DNA of 64,000 nt from Amphiura filiformis (lineage: Eukaryota > Echinodermata > Ophiuroidea > Amphilepidida > Amphiuridae). The notes beneath the pieces are model-generated. The model made no database searches. It was not told the DNA's origin and saw only the letters and a program-made list of their open reading frames with translations. The stretch covers positions 30,953,680-31,017,679 of the forward strand of contig NC_092646.1 in the NCBI RefSeq assembly GCF_039555335.1, read 5' to 3'. Shown one piece after another: positions 43,258-55,398 of this stretch; within the stretch, counting starts at the first letter, position 1, and each line of letters starts with the position of its first letter. Made by a program: the position numbers and the translations under genes.

Positions 43258-44077
43258 AGAGAAAAACATCGAGTCCATTTTTTTAAATGGTTGAATGAAC
43301 TACTACGGGCATGATCCTTCAAACAATAATTTCAAACTTTCAATTTTCGTTTTTTTGTTATAACCGCTACCACAGGGCTTCACATGAACCATTGGGAAAA
43401 TATTTACACGTATCTACTACTGTTTTTGTTGATTTTAACTAAATTAGTACGATCAAGTAACCCTTTTTCATCGGAATAAAAATATTTTGGGACTTGCATC
43501 AAATTTATTGACAGCTAACTGATGAAAGGACACACAATTTTTAGCCGATATACGCATTTGGCGCCAATTTGTGCGACGGAGAAATCCCTTAGTGATAGCG
43601 CCCCCTGTTGATGAATATATGTCAGTGGAAAATTTTAAAAAAGTCGCGGCGAGACCAAGGTGGCCAGTTTACATTTTTCGGAACATCCTGATTATGTTTT
43701 GGGGTCATCTCAGGAAGTTGATTTGGTTGGGTTCTGGGGGTGCAAACGAGGTGCTTCTAGCTCCCCTACAATGTAGTAATCAGTGGTGCCCACAGGTTTT
43801 CAAAAGTGGGGGGGTCTGAATTCCCCAGACTGTTCAAAAATTTTCAGATCACTTCACTCGCCGTAATAGCTAATTCACCAAGTTTCCTTCCCCCATTGGT
43901 GCATTTAAACTGATTGACAAAAATAAGGGGCCCACAGTGATTTTTACAGGGCTTTTAGCCCTGTCACTGAAAATAATATTCCCTTCTTTAAAATGTGACA
44001 AGAATGCATAACAGACTTATAATGTTCAAAGAAATGTCATTTATTTCATATATATTTAAAGAGGGGAGCCAAGATCA
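43258..44077. other. Unassigned stretch with repeat fragments
   Basis: 43933-44060 matches the repeat at 5880-6200. The G-rich segment near 43805 ('gtgggggggtctgaattccccag') looks like a transposon end. No gene. Confidence 0.4.
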
Positions 44078-44567
44078 CTCAACAGTCAACATTGATAGGT
44101 AAATTTTCACGGGAAAATTTTCTGGACACGTGACCAATGCGTATCAATGTGAGTGTAACCTCGAGCCTGATCTCTGACCCCCGGCGGTGACCTCGCTATT
44201 CAAGTCTTAGTAATTTTGAATTGGAATAGTATTTTTGACCGCAATTTTGATAGAAATTTGTGCATTGCAAATTTATTGAATATTATGTTATCTTAATTTT
44301 TTCACAATATCATCAAAACGTAATTTCAAAAATATCTATCTACGGAAAAAAATATTTATCTACGGAAACTCTTACCATAACATTATTAACTTGCGACAAG
44401 TAACTTATTTTGCATCAAAGGAGGAATTCTTCCTATTCAAATACATTGGAAGAACAACTGCTGTGCTCGGGGTCACATTCCATAATGCTAATATGTCTGC
44501 GCCCATGGGTGTCACGTGTCCAGAAAATTTTCCCGTGAAAATTTACCTATTAATTCTGACTGCTCAA
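44078..44567. mobile_element. 480-bp MITE twin 2, 5-bp TSD CTCAA
   Basis: The element 44083-44562 has CTCAA at 44078-44082 and 44563-44567. It is identical in length to the twin at 35338-35817, with only scattered base differences. Confidence 0.85.
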
Positions 44568-44839
44568 CTAGGCACAGCTTTACAATATTATATGCGTATA
44601 ATTATATCAGGACGGCAGCATTAAAGACACAACAAGTTATATAAACACACAAGATGTAGGCATACACCTCATCAACACCGAACACATGATACATAGGCCT
44701 ACACACCCCACACCCTCACAGATACCCACACAATCACATACCTTGGCAGATGCACACCCTCACAGATATACCTACACTCGACTCGTACTCCCAATACCCC
44801 CAGCCTCCCCCGGCAGCTACACACATAGTCCAGTTCCAG

Positions 44840-45256
44840 CACTCTGTGTATCCGCTGGTACTCATGCTCGTTGGAAATTTTGCGAAATTTGGGGTATTTT
44901 CAGATAAAGAAACGCGATTCGCAAAATACAATAAAAAGGGATCTTTGAAAAAAGGGTGCTCTTTATTCAGCAATTACATGTATAAATTATCATAGTTTGA
45001 TTATTCAATTCATTTACGAATCACAGTTACATTAGTCCATTTGGTGCACATTACATTACATTTGATCCCATAAATTGTTTGCCGACGAGCATGAGTACCC
45101 GCGGATACACGGAGTGCCAGAAGCGGGACACATAAAAAGTAAACAATTCGACTGCTCAGTGCCAGAAGTGGGTAAGTGCAATAGCTGCCATGTTAATATT
45201 TGGCCATGACAGCTACACATGGTAGCTATTGCACTGCACTTCTGGCATTGAACAGT
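44840..45256. repeat. Inverted repeat pair and adjacent hairpin
   Basis: 44840-44874 and 45082-45116 are 35-bp inverted arms (CACTCTGTGTATCCGCTGGT / ACCCGCGGATACACGGAGTG) 207 bp apart. The hairpin 45151-45193 / 45217-45256 follows (CAGTGCCAGAAGTG and its inverse). A CA-rich patch precedes them (44695-44765). Confidence 0.65.
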
Positions 45257-46696
45257 CACATTACGAAGTGTGGATTCAGCAATAAAATATATACCTCCAT
45301 CAAAGATGAGAATATTTTGTTATGGTGAGGGGACAATTCCAATACTGCTCCAGAGTTTGCCTACCCTTCCCAGGCTACCCCTTAAAATTTTGATTTTGCT
45401 TTATTCTTCTTCTTGCATATGTGTGGCAACATACACCAAAGTGCAGTTGTATATTGGGTTGCAGAATTGTACAGATAAAAAAATCTGCCTAGGACTATGT
45501 GGATGCTTCTGCATCAAGTATGTACATCTAAGGGAGGCAAGCCAAAATGGTTTATAAAAGTGTTTATAATCCTGCTGATTTGCTTAAGGCTCTGATACAT
45601 ATCAACAAATTGGTATACTACTCGCTTGTTAGTATCGAAGGCTCTACAGAAGCTGAACTGTCGGTGAAAGCAACAAAGCTAGGCTGAGCTCAGAAAACCA
45701 TTTTGGCTTTTACTCCCTAACCATGGTGGGTGACCAGGAGGTAAATATACCTCCACTCCCCCTGCACAGCAGGTAGTACTGGGATACATTGTACCAGAAA
45801 TGTACTTGATCAATATGATAGAATACTGAATTCAATAATAGTTGATCAGTTTAAAGATTTTAATGTTATACTGGTCCATTTGTATGTGACACTTTATAAG
45901 ACTGTCAAGACTTGAGATTCATAAATCAACATCAGGTAAATATGCATGGCAAATAACGGTTAGGAAACCTTTCCCCATGAGTGCGGGCTATATTTTTCTC
46001 AATATTAGAGCACTCCCTCTTAAATTTTACAATTGAATATTCAATCATAAAGGTTTATTTTTCAATCTACTGCCGCAGATAGTAGGGCATGATGCAGTCA
46101 TGTCTACAGTAGAATTCAACGCGACCTTTGCAGGACTTAAACCCCATTAAAAGCTATTAAACCAAGATAACACTCATTGAAAACAGCTCAACTGATTAAA
46201 TCAGATCTTCTCTGGTTGTGCACATGTGTCTGTTTTATATGTTCAGTATCGCAATGAGCTGGTATTATAGCTTCAGTTGGGTAACCGATTATAAAGGAAA
46301 CAATGGTATGTGGACCTTTGTTAACGAAATGAGACAATGGTCTGCTTTTTGTTAACCAGCATTCTTGAAAATGAGCAACATAATGATTGTTGACTTAACA
46401 CGGTTTGGATATAATTTCTTCATATTTTTGGTGTTATCTGTCGTTTACATATCCTTCCTAAAACACCAAAGTACGAATATTTCTAAACATCTAAATTAGC
46501 TAAAAATTTAGGACATGTTGCAAAACTATATTTTCTAGAATTTTAGAAGAATACTTTTAATATTGGCCGGTTATTTTTCACACAACGACGTTAACTAGGC
46601 AAATCCCCATACTTCTAACGTACGCTATTTGTAGAGGTCACGCGTCAATGGTAAGAGCACTGTGTATTGTGTATAGGAAAACGGACAGTAACTGCA
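45257..46696. other. Unassigned stretch
   Basis: No exon or element ends recognised. Confidence 0.4.
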
Positions 46697-47231
46697 GTAT
46701 GGCTCAAACCGATATGGCATTTGTCTACCAATCCGATATTGATTTTATAATATCAGCTGATATCCGATCCGATATTGGTACAAAAAGAAATCTATTTTTT
46801 CGGCAACTTTGGAGAACCACTGGACCTATTCTGAAGTGCTAGTATCATAAGGATCATTCACAGTTAATTTGAAAAAAAAAAAAAAAAATTACAAAAAAAA
46901 AATTAGATTGTTATCCTTAATATGCAAACCACAAGCTATCTATCACATATTATAAATGCATTGGTTTTCCATTCATTTATTATATGAGATAGATGAAAAG
47001 GTAAACATTAGTTTGTGGTTTGCATATAAAGGGTAACATTAACAAACTGTAATTTTTTCGTATTTTTTCATATTTCATATGACCGTAGCACTTAAGAATA
47101 GGTCCAGTGGTTCTCTAAACTTGCCAAAAACTTAGATTTTTTTTTTAATTTAAAAAAAGTTTACTGATATCCGATCCGATACCAATATCGGGCCGATACG
47201 ATATTCTATTCGATAATCGGTTGAGCCCTAG
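46697..47231. mobile_element. Foldback element with GGCTCAACCGAT ends
   Basis: Ends are GGCTCAAACCGATATGGC and ATTCTATTCGATAATCGG followed by TTGAGCC. Inner arms at about 46780-46850 and 47085-47150 share 'agaaccactggacctattct'. Repeated TATCCGATCCGATA motifs occur at both ends. No clean target duplication. Confidence 0.6.
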
Positions 47232-47397
47232 TAGTTAGAGACTGTATATTCAGTCGAACAATTTTAACTTCACTGCCGAACTTGAGGTGAACGGAAGAAT
47301 AGACTTGTTTGTGTGTGAGAAATGCACTTTATGAAGTTGTCAAGAGGTTCAAACACTGCGCAATTACATCCGGGAATTACCTTAACGAGTGCAATTC

Positions 47398-47525
47398 GAT
47401 ACTGTGACCAGCGGAATGAGCACCAACGTCACTACCGAGTTGAGGCTGGGAGTTGAGGCAAACTAATGTATAACATATATACTATTTGACAGAATATAAA
47501 AGTACAAAATACAAAACTAGAACTA
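47398..47525. repeat. Dispersed repeat shared with 10392-10500
   Basis: Same order of blocks ('gatactgtgacca', 'cgtcacta', 'agaatataaaagtacaaaatacaaaactagaac'). Confidence 0.5.
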
Positions 47526-48016
47526 CAAGTACAAAAGTGTGAAAATGAAATATACTTTTTACATACTGATATTCATAATGAAAGACAAGACGGTTCTCAA
47601 ACCACAAGTCTTGTCTGTTTTTGCAACCTGCCTGCTTACACAATTACATTTGGTAACAGAAGTAAAACAATAGGGATCAGTTCCACCCACTGATAGCTCT
47701 TTCAAACTGTTATACTTCCATCATGTCTTTACTTAAAGCCATATTATAACATTTTCAAACAAAATAGATTAGCATTTCTTTGCCATAAAATGTTAGCTTT
47801 TACTGTCAGATATATCCCCTTTTATTTTGAGCCGAACAACTACGCCAAAGCAAAGAAAATTGGAATTTACTACCAGCGCACATGTCGCCAATACGTACCA
47901 CTCCTTCGGTCACGTTGTGGTACGACCCTTTGTTGTGTATATCACTGTCCCGCACGCCGTGTACTGTGTGTTATGAACATCGTGTATGCGTTCGACTAAT
48001 AATTCCATCGTAATAA
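47526..48016. other. Unassigned stretch
   Basis: The open frame from 47790 (MLAFTVRYIPF..., 69 residues) has no splice or homology support. Confidence 0.4.
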
Positions 48017-48229
48017 TACTGTAAAAGTCCATATTTTCGCGAGAAGGTATTTTCGCGATTTTGAAGATTTTGTCAATTGCGCGAGAATTAAATTTCGCGG
48101 TTTTTATATTGATAAAATAGAAACCTAATGCAAAAGGTTATTTTCGCGAGTTTTTATTTTCGCGATTTTATGTCCACTCGCGAAATTCGCGAAAATAAAA
48201 ACCTCGCGAAAATTTCTACTTTTACAGTA
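48017..48229. mobile_element. TACTGTAAAAGT...TTTTCGCG MITE
   Basis: The ends are TACTGTAAAAGTCCATATTT and AAATTTCTACTTTTACAGTA. The interior is built of TTTTCGCG and CGCGAAAA palindromic units. TA at each end fits Tc1/mariner targeting. Confidence 0.7.
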
Positions 48230-48414
48230 AAGCGCCGGTTCCGGCGTTTTATTCAAAATCTCGGATTTTGACAAAACTACAGCACCTAGAGTCTTGATTT
48301 TTGCAAGGTATATTGGTTTAATAAAGTACAATTTAATCGTGTAAAAAAAGGAGTTAAAAAAATTCAGCGAGGGCGTCTTCCTCAGCAAATGTTATAATAT
48401 GGCTTTAACTCCAT

Positions 48415-48612
48415 GAGAACTACCTGCCGATTGGCCAAAAACAAGTGTTCATTATCAATTGGCCCAATCAGCAACATTGTTAGAATAATTTCACCACACA
48501 AAAAAAATTTGGGTGAATTATTTGTAAAGCTCCATTCTGATTGGTGATTAAAGTGAAAATATCATGTAATTGACTAATCAGAGGCAATGTTAGATCGGCA
48601 GGTAGTGCTCAC
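48415..48612. mobile_element. TTAA MITE (CCCCATGAGAACTACC family), copy D
   Basis: The left TTAA and CTCCATGAGAACTACCTGCC are present. The right end stops at GTAGTGCTCACCCATGAAG and has lost the TTAA. Confidence 0.65.
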
Positions 48613-48912
48613 CCATGAAGACAACTCAGTCAATAGAAGTAGACTGATTTGTCTTTCTGATGCATAATATCAATTTGACCTGATGAAACGATGGAATAAA
48701 AAAATAACCTCTTAGTACTGTACTGTTTATAAGATGCACAATATATTTATTACAAAGAGCATACTAAAAAGAATCAACCATTTATTATAAACAACTGATT
48801 TATACAATAAAAAAGCTGTTCTCAAGGTATATTTTGTCCATTTTAAAGAGGATGGTGAAATCTTTTACGAGGGTGTGTGAATTTTAAATGCAATAACCCA
48901 TTATAATTATAC

Positions 48913-49111
48913 TGAATGGGCAATTCCAGTTGAAGTCCATACACCCCTATGGAATACATAAATTTATACTTAATCTTCCACAAGGAGTGTGAATTTAAGA
49001 AGGGGTTACCTGAATAGGTGATTCCATTTGAAATCTACACCCCTGTGTGGAAGATTAAGGTCATGTCTTCTATAGGGGGTGTATGGATTTCAACTGGCAT
49101 AGCCCAATGAA
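48913..49111. mobile_element. GGGCTATTCC-family MITE
   Basis: The ends are TGGGCAATTCCAGTTGAAGT and ATTTCAACTGGCATAGCCCA, with paired CTTCCAC and GTGGAAG blocks. Confidence 0.6.
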
Positions 49112-50166
49112 GCATTAATTTGAAACCGACTCCACCATGTTTACATAGACATCACACAGTGTCAACACCCTATATTATAAATATTTTTTCCATACAGCTC
49201 CATACTCCGTTGGTGAGCGACGGGCGATTGGTATTTCACCGAATGCAAGAAAAGGAGTCCTATCTGATTGGCTAGAAATCGATCGCTTTATTGCTCAGTG
49301 GTAAAGTACAAACTCAAAATGTATTCAATTATATTGAAATCAATACTCTATTCTTGACACAGATTTAAGAAAGTTTACATATGCATTGTGTTATAGACCA
49401 TAATGATTGAATATTCTATACAAGCACCTGGATCTTAGGTGAATGGGCTAAATGTGTTCCTTTATATAATTGTAAATTCTCAAAATTAAATATATCACAA
49501 TTTTTATTTACGATTTAAAAATTGTTACTTATAAAATGCAGTAAAATATATCCACATCAAACAGCAATGGCTGCTAATTAGTGTATTACATTTCAAGTTA
49601 GTGTATTAAAAACAAAACCTGGGTTTTACCTGAAAACAAATCAAATTTTCTTGTAATAGCAACATCATATTGGGTACTAGAGCATGCGCAAATCGTAACA
49701 ATGTGTAGAATAGAAACTTGGTGGTATCTCATATGATAGTCGTATGGTGTAAATGGTATGCTTAGCCTGAGTCGCTCGGCCTATCTCGACAGCGGCTAAA
49801 AACATTACCTTTATTCTCATTCTTAAACACTTCAATTCAAATAAAAAAATGAGTATACCAAATTTTAACCAAATTAAACCCTACTTCTTACTAGGTATTA
49901 CCTAGGGCTTAAAATTGATCAGAACCGTTGTTGCTATGCGACTCCGATTGGTTCAAATAACAAGTATGCGTATCACGTTGATGCACACACGCTAAACCGT
50001 TATATCGTGTCATATCACATCACAGAGTATTACATTTGAGAGGACACTCTATTCACGTGTTTTTTTCCCAACGCAAAAAGATTACGAATTTTGATGGTTT
50101 GCAAGTAAAGAGTGTCCGCACTATCGACTGATTACGTAACTGTTATGAATAATTTATTAGTTTTTC
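49112..50166. other. Repeat fragments, no gene
   Basis: 49200-49320 resembles the fragment at 28872-29025. 49800-50030 matches sequence next to the 39.5 kb hairpin ('cattacctttattctcattcttaaacac'). Confidence 0.45.
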
Positions 50167-50499
50167 AATGCAATCGCCTCGACCCATTAGTACGTATTAT
50201 CTGTATTATCAAAGTACTGTGGAATAACAATCCGGTGAGTTCAATGAACTACGCCCTAATACCGATGGAGTTTCAATGGCGTCTTCTCTCCATACACAGA
50301 TGAACAAATACAATAGAAGAAGGTCAGCACATAATGCAATCGCCTCGACCCATTAGTACATATTATCTGTATTATCAAAGTACTTGGAATAACAATCCGG
50401 TGAGTTCAATGAACTGCGCCCTAATACCGATGGAGTTTCAATGGCGTTCTTCTCTCCATACACAGATGAACAAATACAATAGAAGAAGGTCAGCACATA
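50167..50499. repeat. 166-bp tandem duplication downstream of gene copy 2
   Basis: Units 50167-50332 and 50333-50499 start AATGCAATCGCCTCGACCCA and differ at only a few positions. A third partial copy ('ctctccatacacaaatgaacaaacacaatag') lies at 50891-50921. Confidence 0.9.
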
Positions 50500-51102
50500 T
50501 GACCTGTTTTAATGACATGTTATATGAGTTGTACAAAAGCTCAATATCGAAAAGATAAGTATTTGTTTGTGCATATGGACTGCACATTGAACATGAAAAA
50601 AATTAGTCACTATAATTTAAACAAGAAGTTGGATTTTGACATACTGTAAAAACATGGAATAAAACGACTAATAAATTCTGCCATCATGGCGTCAGGTCAG
50701 TGATTCATTATATCCCGTATGTTTCTTTTAATTTATTAATATTCGAGACCAATTTTGCTACCCATTTATATGTACACAGGCGTATTGTATTTTCGTTTCT
50801 TCTTAAATAACAGATTCTGGTTTTCCAGTGCACGGGGCCGCCAGGGTGATACTAATTTAATGCTTTTAAAAGGTATTTCTAGTATAATGGCTCTCCATAC
50901 ACAAATGAACAAACACAATAGAGGGGTCATTCTGCCATGCTTCAGATTGAGTGTCACCCGCCTGTCACATGCACTGTTTGTCATGTAGACAGACCATGAC
51001 CTGGGTCGATGCGTACAAAGCAGGGGATGCGACTGATACACATGTCTTTTCCTCAGAATCGGTACAGGTAATTTGTCCAGAGTACCGCTAGCTTGATCAA
51101 AC
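50500..51102. other. 3' flank of gene copy 2
   Basis: No element ends or coding frame supported beyond the partial repeat at 50891. No poly(A) signal was confidently placed for the minus strand. Confidence 0.4.
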
Positions 51103-51513
51103 TCACTCTTGACAGTTATCATCCGTAACTCTCTGTACGATATCATCCACCTGAGCGCTTCTTGGATCGTTAACATAATTATCTAAAACGTTTTGAGCAA
51201 GCAGAGTTTTGAGTAAATTATACACATTAACACGCAGACTCTCCAACATATGACCGTGTCCTTGATTTTGCGCTTGATTTTGTTCTTGATTGAGTTGTTT
51301 TTTGAGTGACTGTAGTGCTTGATTGAGGTCGTTGGCTTTCTTCTCCGAGTCTTCCCACTTCTTTTGCATGTCACTAGCTTCATTCTGAGCCATGGTCAGT
51401 TTTTCTTTGTGTTGTTTCTGTGCATCGATGGCTTCCTGTTGAGCTGCAGCAAGTTTCCTAGTGTTCTCTTTCTGCTTTTCTTCATAATTGTTTTTGATTT
51501 CTTTTACCATCAC
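51103..51513 (-). CDS. Terminal coiled-coil exon, copy 2
   Basis: Acceptor CCACCAG at 51514, entering in phase 0 from the exon at 53571. It encodes 136 residues, starting VMVKEIKNNYEEKQKENTRK. The coiled coil is nearly the same as copy 1, with an extra NQAQNQ-type repeat. The conserved tail MLESLRVNVYNLLKTLLAQN is present. The C-terminus differs (DDIVQRVTDDNCQE, stop), which marks where the duplication block ends. The exon itself is undamaged. Confidence 0.65.
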   Translation of the reverse strand: MMVKEIKNNYEEKQKENTRKLAAAQQEAIDAQKQHKEKLTMAQNEASDMQKKWEDSEKKANDLNQALQSLKKQLNQEQNQAQNQGHGHMLESLRVNVYNLLKTLLAQNVLDNYVNDPRSAQVDDIVQRVTDDNCQE

Positions 51514-51586
51514 CTGGTGGGAAATATTTAAAAAACAAATAATTATGGTGCTAGTTTTGCAGAAAAAATGTTCACTCACAATTGCC

Positions 51587-52026
51587 TTAAGCTGAATTTA
51601 TACTCGATCGCTGAGCGATTGCGATGCACTGCTTTTGGAAAGCGATGGACAATATAGGCGAACTTGTGATGCATCGCTTGTTGCTTTTGCATTTATACTA
51701 ATCACAGCAATAGTACAGAGGACAATTAAAATATTCTAAATGCCACAAAATACATTTTTAAAACATATCCATTGCAAGATTTGCTGTCAATAATTATTGC
51801 TTTGAATTAATTCATCACCGAAATTTTAATAATCGAGAAAGGTAAATTAATTAGGGAAATAATAGATCCAGTTGGTTGGAAATGATTGGCTTGCAAAAGT
51901 GACATCTTTTTTGCCTCAGCGATTGGTATCCAGTGATCGGCTTGACGATCTGAAAACAGAAGTAAATACTGAGCCTGCATGAGAATCGCTTTTCTGCAAA
52001 AGCGATTGAGTATAAATTCAGCTTTA
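51587..52026. mobile_element. Harbinger-type MITE in intron (copy 2)
   Basis: The element 51590-52023 has inverted ends AGCTGAATTTATACTCGATC and GAGTATAAATTCAGCT and TTA on both sides. Same insertion as 12387-12816. Confidence 0.75.
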
Positions 52027-52300
52027 GACTCTCGGTAGGTCATAATAGGATCACTAGAGATCCACAACATGCTCATTTATCAGGGCACAGTTATTTTCCC
52101 CCATACATTGGAACACATTTGCACATTCATTGAATGACTTTTGACAATTTGGGTACAAAAAATCATACTCTGCAACTTGAGGTCAAATTTGTACTATGAT
52201 TGTTTAATTGAGGTTATTGAACTACGCCATTGGGATGAGGCCATTGTGGTCCAGAAGTGGATGGTTTATATAGTAATCTGGGATTTGATGCATTGATTAC

Positions 52301-52792
52301 CATGATATAGGTATGCTAGGTCAATTCAAATTTGCCATCAAACTGCATCATTTTACATATCAAATTAAAGCCATTGAGTTAAGAAAGCCAAAACTGAAAA
52401 CATTTTTGTCATAGCACTTTCCATAACAAAGTTACATCTTGTCAAAGATTGACTTTCATCAAAAAGATTCTGCTAGCAAAATTCCCCAAAACGGCATTCA
52501 GGGGTGTTTCTAGATCTTAGTCTCATGGCGATAGCAGCTTTTTTTGGAACTGCTATCAAAATCCTCTAAAATTCCATGTGCGACTTGATTATCACCATAA
52601 AAATCATATATTTGGGTCAAGTGAAGTATAGAAAACATATTTATGTAGGTTTCCTTCACCGGCCTATTCTCGAAAAAAAATTCAAATTTCCATGTAAATA
52701 TGCATTGTGTTTGGGCCCCGGTCTCGGCGAATTTCGCTGACTAGCAAATGTGTTAACTAAGGTTTGCCTGGGATACCTACAATACATGATAT
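52301..52792. mobile_element. Copy-2-specific insertion with 8-bp duplication CATGATAT
   Basis: CATGATAT at 52301-52308 and 52785-52792 flanks 476 bp that copy 1 lacks. Copy 1 has a single CATGATAT at 13097-13104. The ends show TAGGTATGCTAGG and CCTGGGATACCTA inverted. Non-autonomous, hAT- or P-like by TSD length. Confidence 0.7.
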
Positions 52793-53174
52793 TGATCATT
52801 AGGATTTGAAAATGGATGTATATGAGATATTTATGATTAATATAATATATTTTAAGTAAGGCCAAGCTGACTTACTCATTAGAGCTAATTTTGATCATTG
52901 CATGGAGTATATAGTGAGACAAAGATTTTACACACAACATTGCTTCATGACCTTGTGAGGTAAAATTGAAGTACTACTAAATTGCAATACAATATATAGC
53001 TTTATTATTTAGAATATGGACCTCTATGCAGAAGGTATTTGTTTATGCAGAGACAATCAAAAGTAGAAAAAGAACAAAATATTCCAAATATTCAATAAAT
53101 GGCAAAATGACATTATGACACAGCATCAACTTCCATTAGACTTATAAAGTGTCCCTTCAAAACAGGGTGCATAC

Positions 53175-53459
53175 TGGGCTGCTCCATTTAAAATCCACAC
53201 TACCCCTGTAGAAGATTTAGCTAAAGTTTTCCACGGAGGGAGTATTAGTTTCAAATAGAACAGACAATTGGGTAACTTCCATTTGAAATACTCACTCCAG
53301 TTGTGGAAGATATAGGTAAAGCCATAATACAGGGGGAGTATGGCTTTAAAAATGATAAACCCTCACCAATTACATTTGAAAAAAAAAATACTCCCCTTGT
53401 GGAAGATATTTCTAAAATCTTCACAGGGGTAGTGTGGATTTCAACTGAAATAGCCCAAT
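53175..53459. mobile_element. GGGCTATTCC-family MITE in intron (copy 2)
   Basis: Orthologous to 13488-13771. Same ends and interior. Confidence 0.65.
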
Positions 53460-53570
53460 AAGCCACCCTTCATATGACTCAAATTAGGACCTCAATTAGG
53501 TAGAATACAGTTCAATCGGGAGTTCAATGTACTTCAATATGCTTTAAGCAATTCTAGTAACCACACCCAC

Positions 53571-54537
53571 CTGTAACTCCTGCCTACAATCTTCCAATTC
53601 TCTACACCTGGTTGCCTCCACCTGTGCCAGTTGACTAGTATGTTGTTGTTGCACCTCCTTTGTAGCTTTCAATTCTTTTTCTTTCACATCCTTTAGCTCC
53701 TCCTCCAAAACATCTTGCTTCTTCATCAACTCCTGGTATTTCCCTTCAACCTGTGCTAAATCCGCCTCAGACTTCATGGCTTTTTCGACAAGTTCCTCTT
53801 TTACACGGAGTGTCTCTGTGAGTCGAGCTTTCCAAGCGTTTGTCCTTACTTCCCAGTCTTTGCTATGCTTATCTTCTTCCACCAAAGTTTTATTCTCTTC
53901 CTTCAGACTGTCGACGGCTTTAACTTCAGCACTTGCTGCTCTATCACAAGCTTTTTTCAGCGTTTTATTGAAATCATCCTGAATCTCTCTGGACTTATTC
54001 ACACGTCTCACAAGATCCGCTTTGCTTTCTCGCAACATATCGCGTTCCTCCAAGACATCTTTCAGTTGAGCTAGGCTTCTGTTTCTTTCTGAAGTAGCCT
54101 TATCTAATTGGCTCTGCAAATCTTTATTCTCCTGCTGACAATCTTCTAACTTTTCGGTCAAATGGTTCATGGATGGTCCTTGGACCTGTTTGGCTTGCTC
54201 CTCTTTCATTCTCTCCAATTCTTGCTTGTAGAACTTTCTTTCCCTGATCAATGATTCAAATATCTTTTGAAAAAAGTTAGAGTTGTTTGGTGGCGTTCTA
54301 GATTGTCCATCCCTTGAAGGCGATGCCTGAGATGGTGCAGGTACATCATGGAAGGCATTTCCGCTCATTCCGGATTCATGTTCGATGGAAATCTGTTCTT
54401 GTTTCACAGTGATGCCACCAGTATCTTTGATTTCTTGCTTGATTTTCATCTGATGACACACCTCGCAAAAGTTGTCTTCCACCACTTGCGTTCCATTCTC
54501 AATGTGCGACACATTCTTGTCATCCGGCAACTTGAAT
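53571..54537 (-). CDS. SUMO-motif and coiled-coil exon, copy 2 (intact)
   Basis: A 967-nt exon, one base plus 322 codons, with acceptor ending CAG at 54538 and donor GTGGGTG at 53570. The reading frame is open throughout, unlike copy 1. It begins FKLPDDKNVSHIENGTQVVE, has a CEVCHQ motif and the three psi-K-x-E sites (IKQE, VKQE, IEHE; the last has lost its Lys), then a coiled coil from about residue 100 to the end, including EKLEDCQQENKDLQSQLDKA. It has one copy of the 11-residue QGPSMNHLT unit where copy 1 has three, and is shorter by several coiled-coil segments. Confidence 0.7.
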
Positions 54538-55398
54538 CTGCAAAAAATATGAAGCAGGTGAAAGAATGTAACATGCTCAGATTTGTGTTGTTTGCATCCA
54601 GTTTTACTAACAATGTGTAAGAAAAACAATACAATGGCTTCATTACACAAATATAACATGGAACATGTCACAGCCGAAATCATGTGATTGTCCAATCAGA
54701 TTATGTGTCACAAGCTAGACCACTCCCACTGAGTAAGAATAAGAAATTTGTAATTTATTCATCACATACAATTATTTGCACATCTGGGGCCAAAAGGCCC
54801 CGCAAAAGGCACATCTCAGGGCCCATACATGTGCCACATATGAGCCCTAGTGCCCTTGTAGTTTTATAGCTAGCCTTGTTAACCCTATTTTGTGTAACAT
54901 ATGCCTTTATGGAACCACACTCTCAGAAACCATAGTGTGATAGATTTGCGACAGCAGGCCATGAGCACATCATGTAGCACATAACAAAAGCACACCTAAG
55001 ATGTAGCAAAAGTTGTGCTGGGATACCATTGCTTGTACCATGCTCTATACCCGGGCTCTATACACTTGTGGTATACAAGGAAGACCAAATCCGAATCTCA
55101 GAAGCAGGCCCGTACGCAGCAGGGGGTTTGCGACGTACCCCCCCCCTCAAATTTGGAAAAGTATACAAAAAGTCCCAACATTTCAGAATTTGCGAGAGTA
55201 GCGTGCAAAAAAATACATTTTTTACGCTTTTTTAAACAAAAAGTCCACTTTTCACAAAATTGCCCCCTTGGAAAAAAGTCCACTTTTTCAAAGTCAACAC
55301 CCCAAATGAAATCTTGCGTACGGACCTGCTCAGAAGTACACACTGATGTGGATTTAGGTGGAGTTGGCAACCAGAGAACAACAGAAAAAATACCAAAC
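54538..55398 (-). other. Intron of copy 2
   Basis: 54538-54774 and 54910-55096 align with copy 1. The segment 54775-54909 ('ctggggccaaaaggccccg') replaces the 2.2 kb present in copy 1. The hAT MITE at 55105 lies here. Confidence 0.55.
55097..55336. mobile_element. 224-bp hAT MITE with 8-bp TSD, copy-2 specific
   Basis: The element 55105-55328 runs from CAGGCCCGTACGCAGCAGGG to TGCGTACGGACCTG. CTCAGAAG is duplicated at 55097-55104 and 55329-55336. Copy 1 has the empty site with one CTCAGAAG at 17671-17678. Confidence 0.9.
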
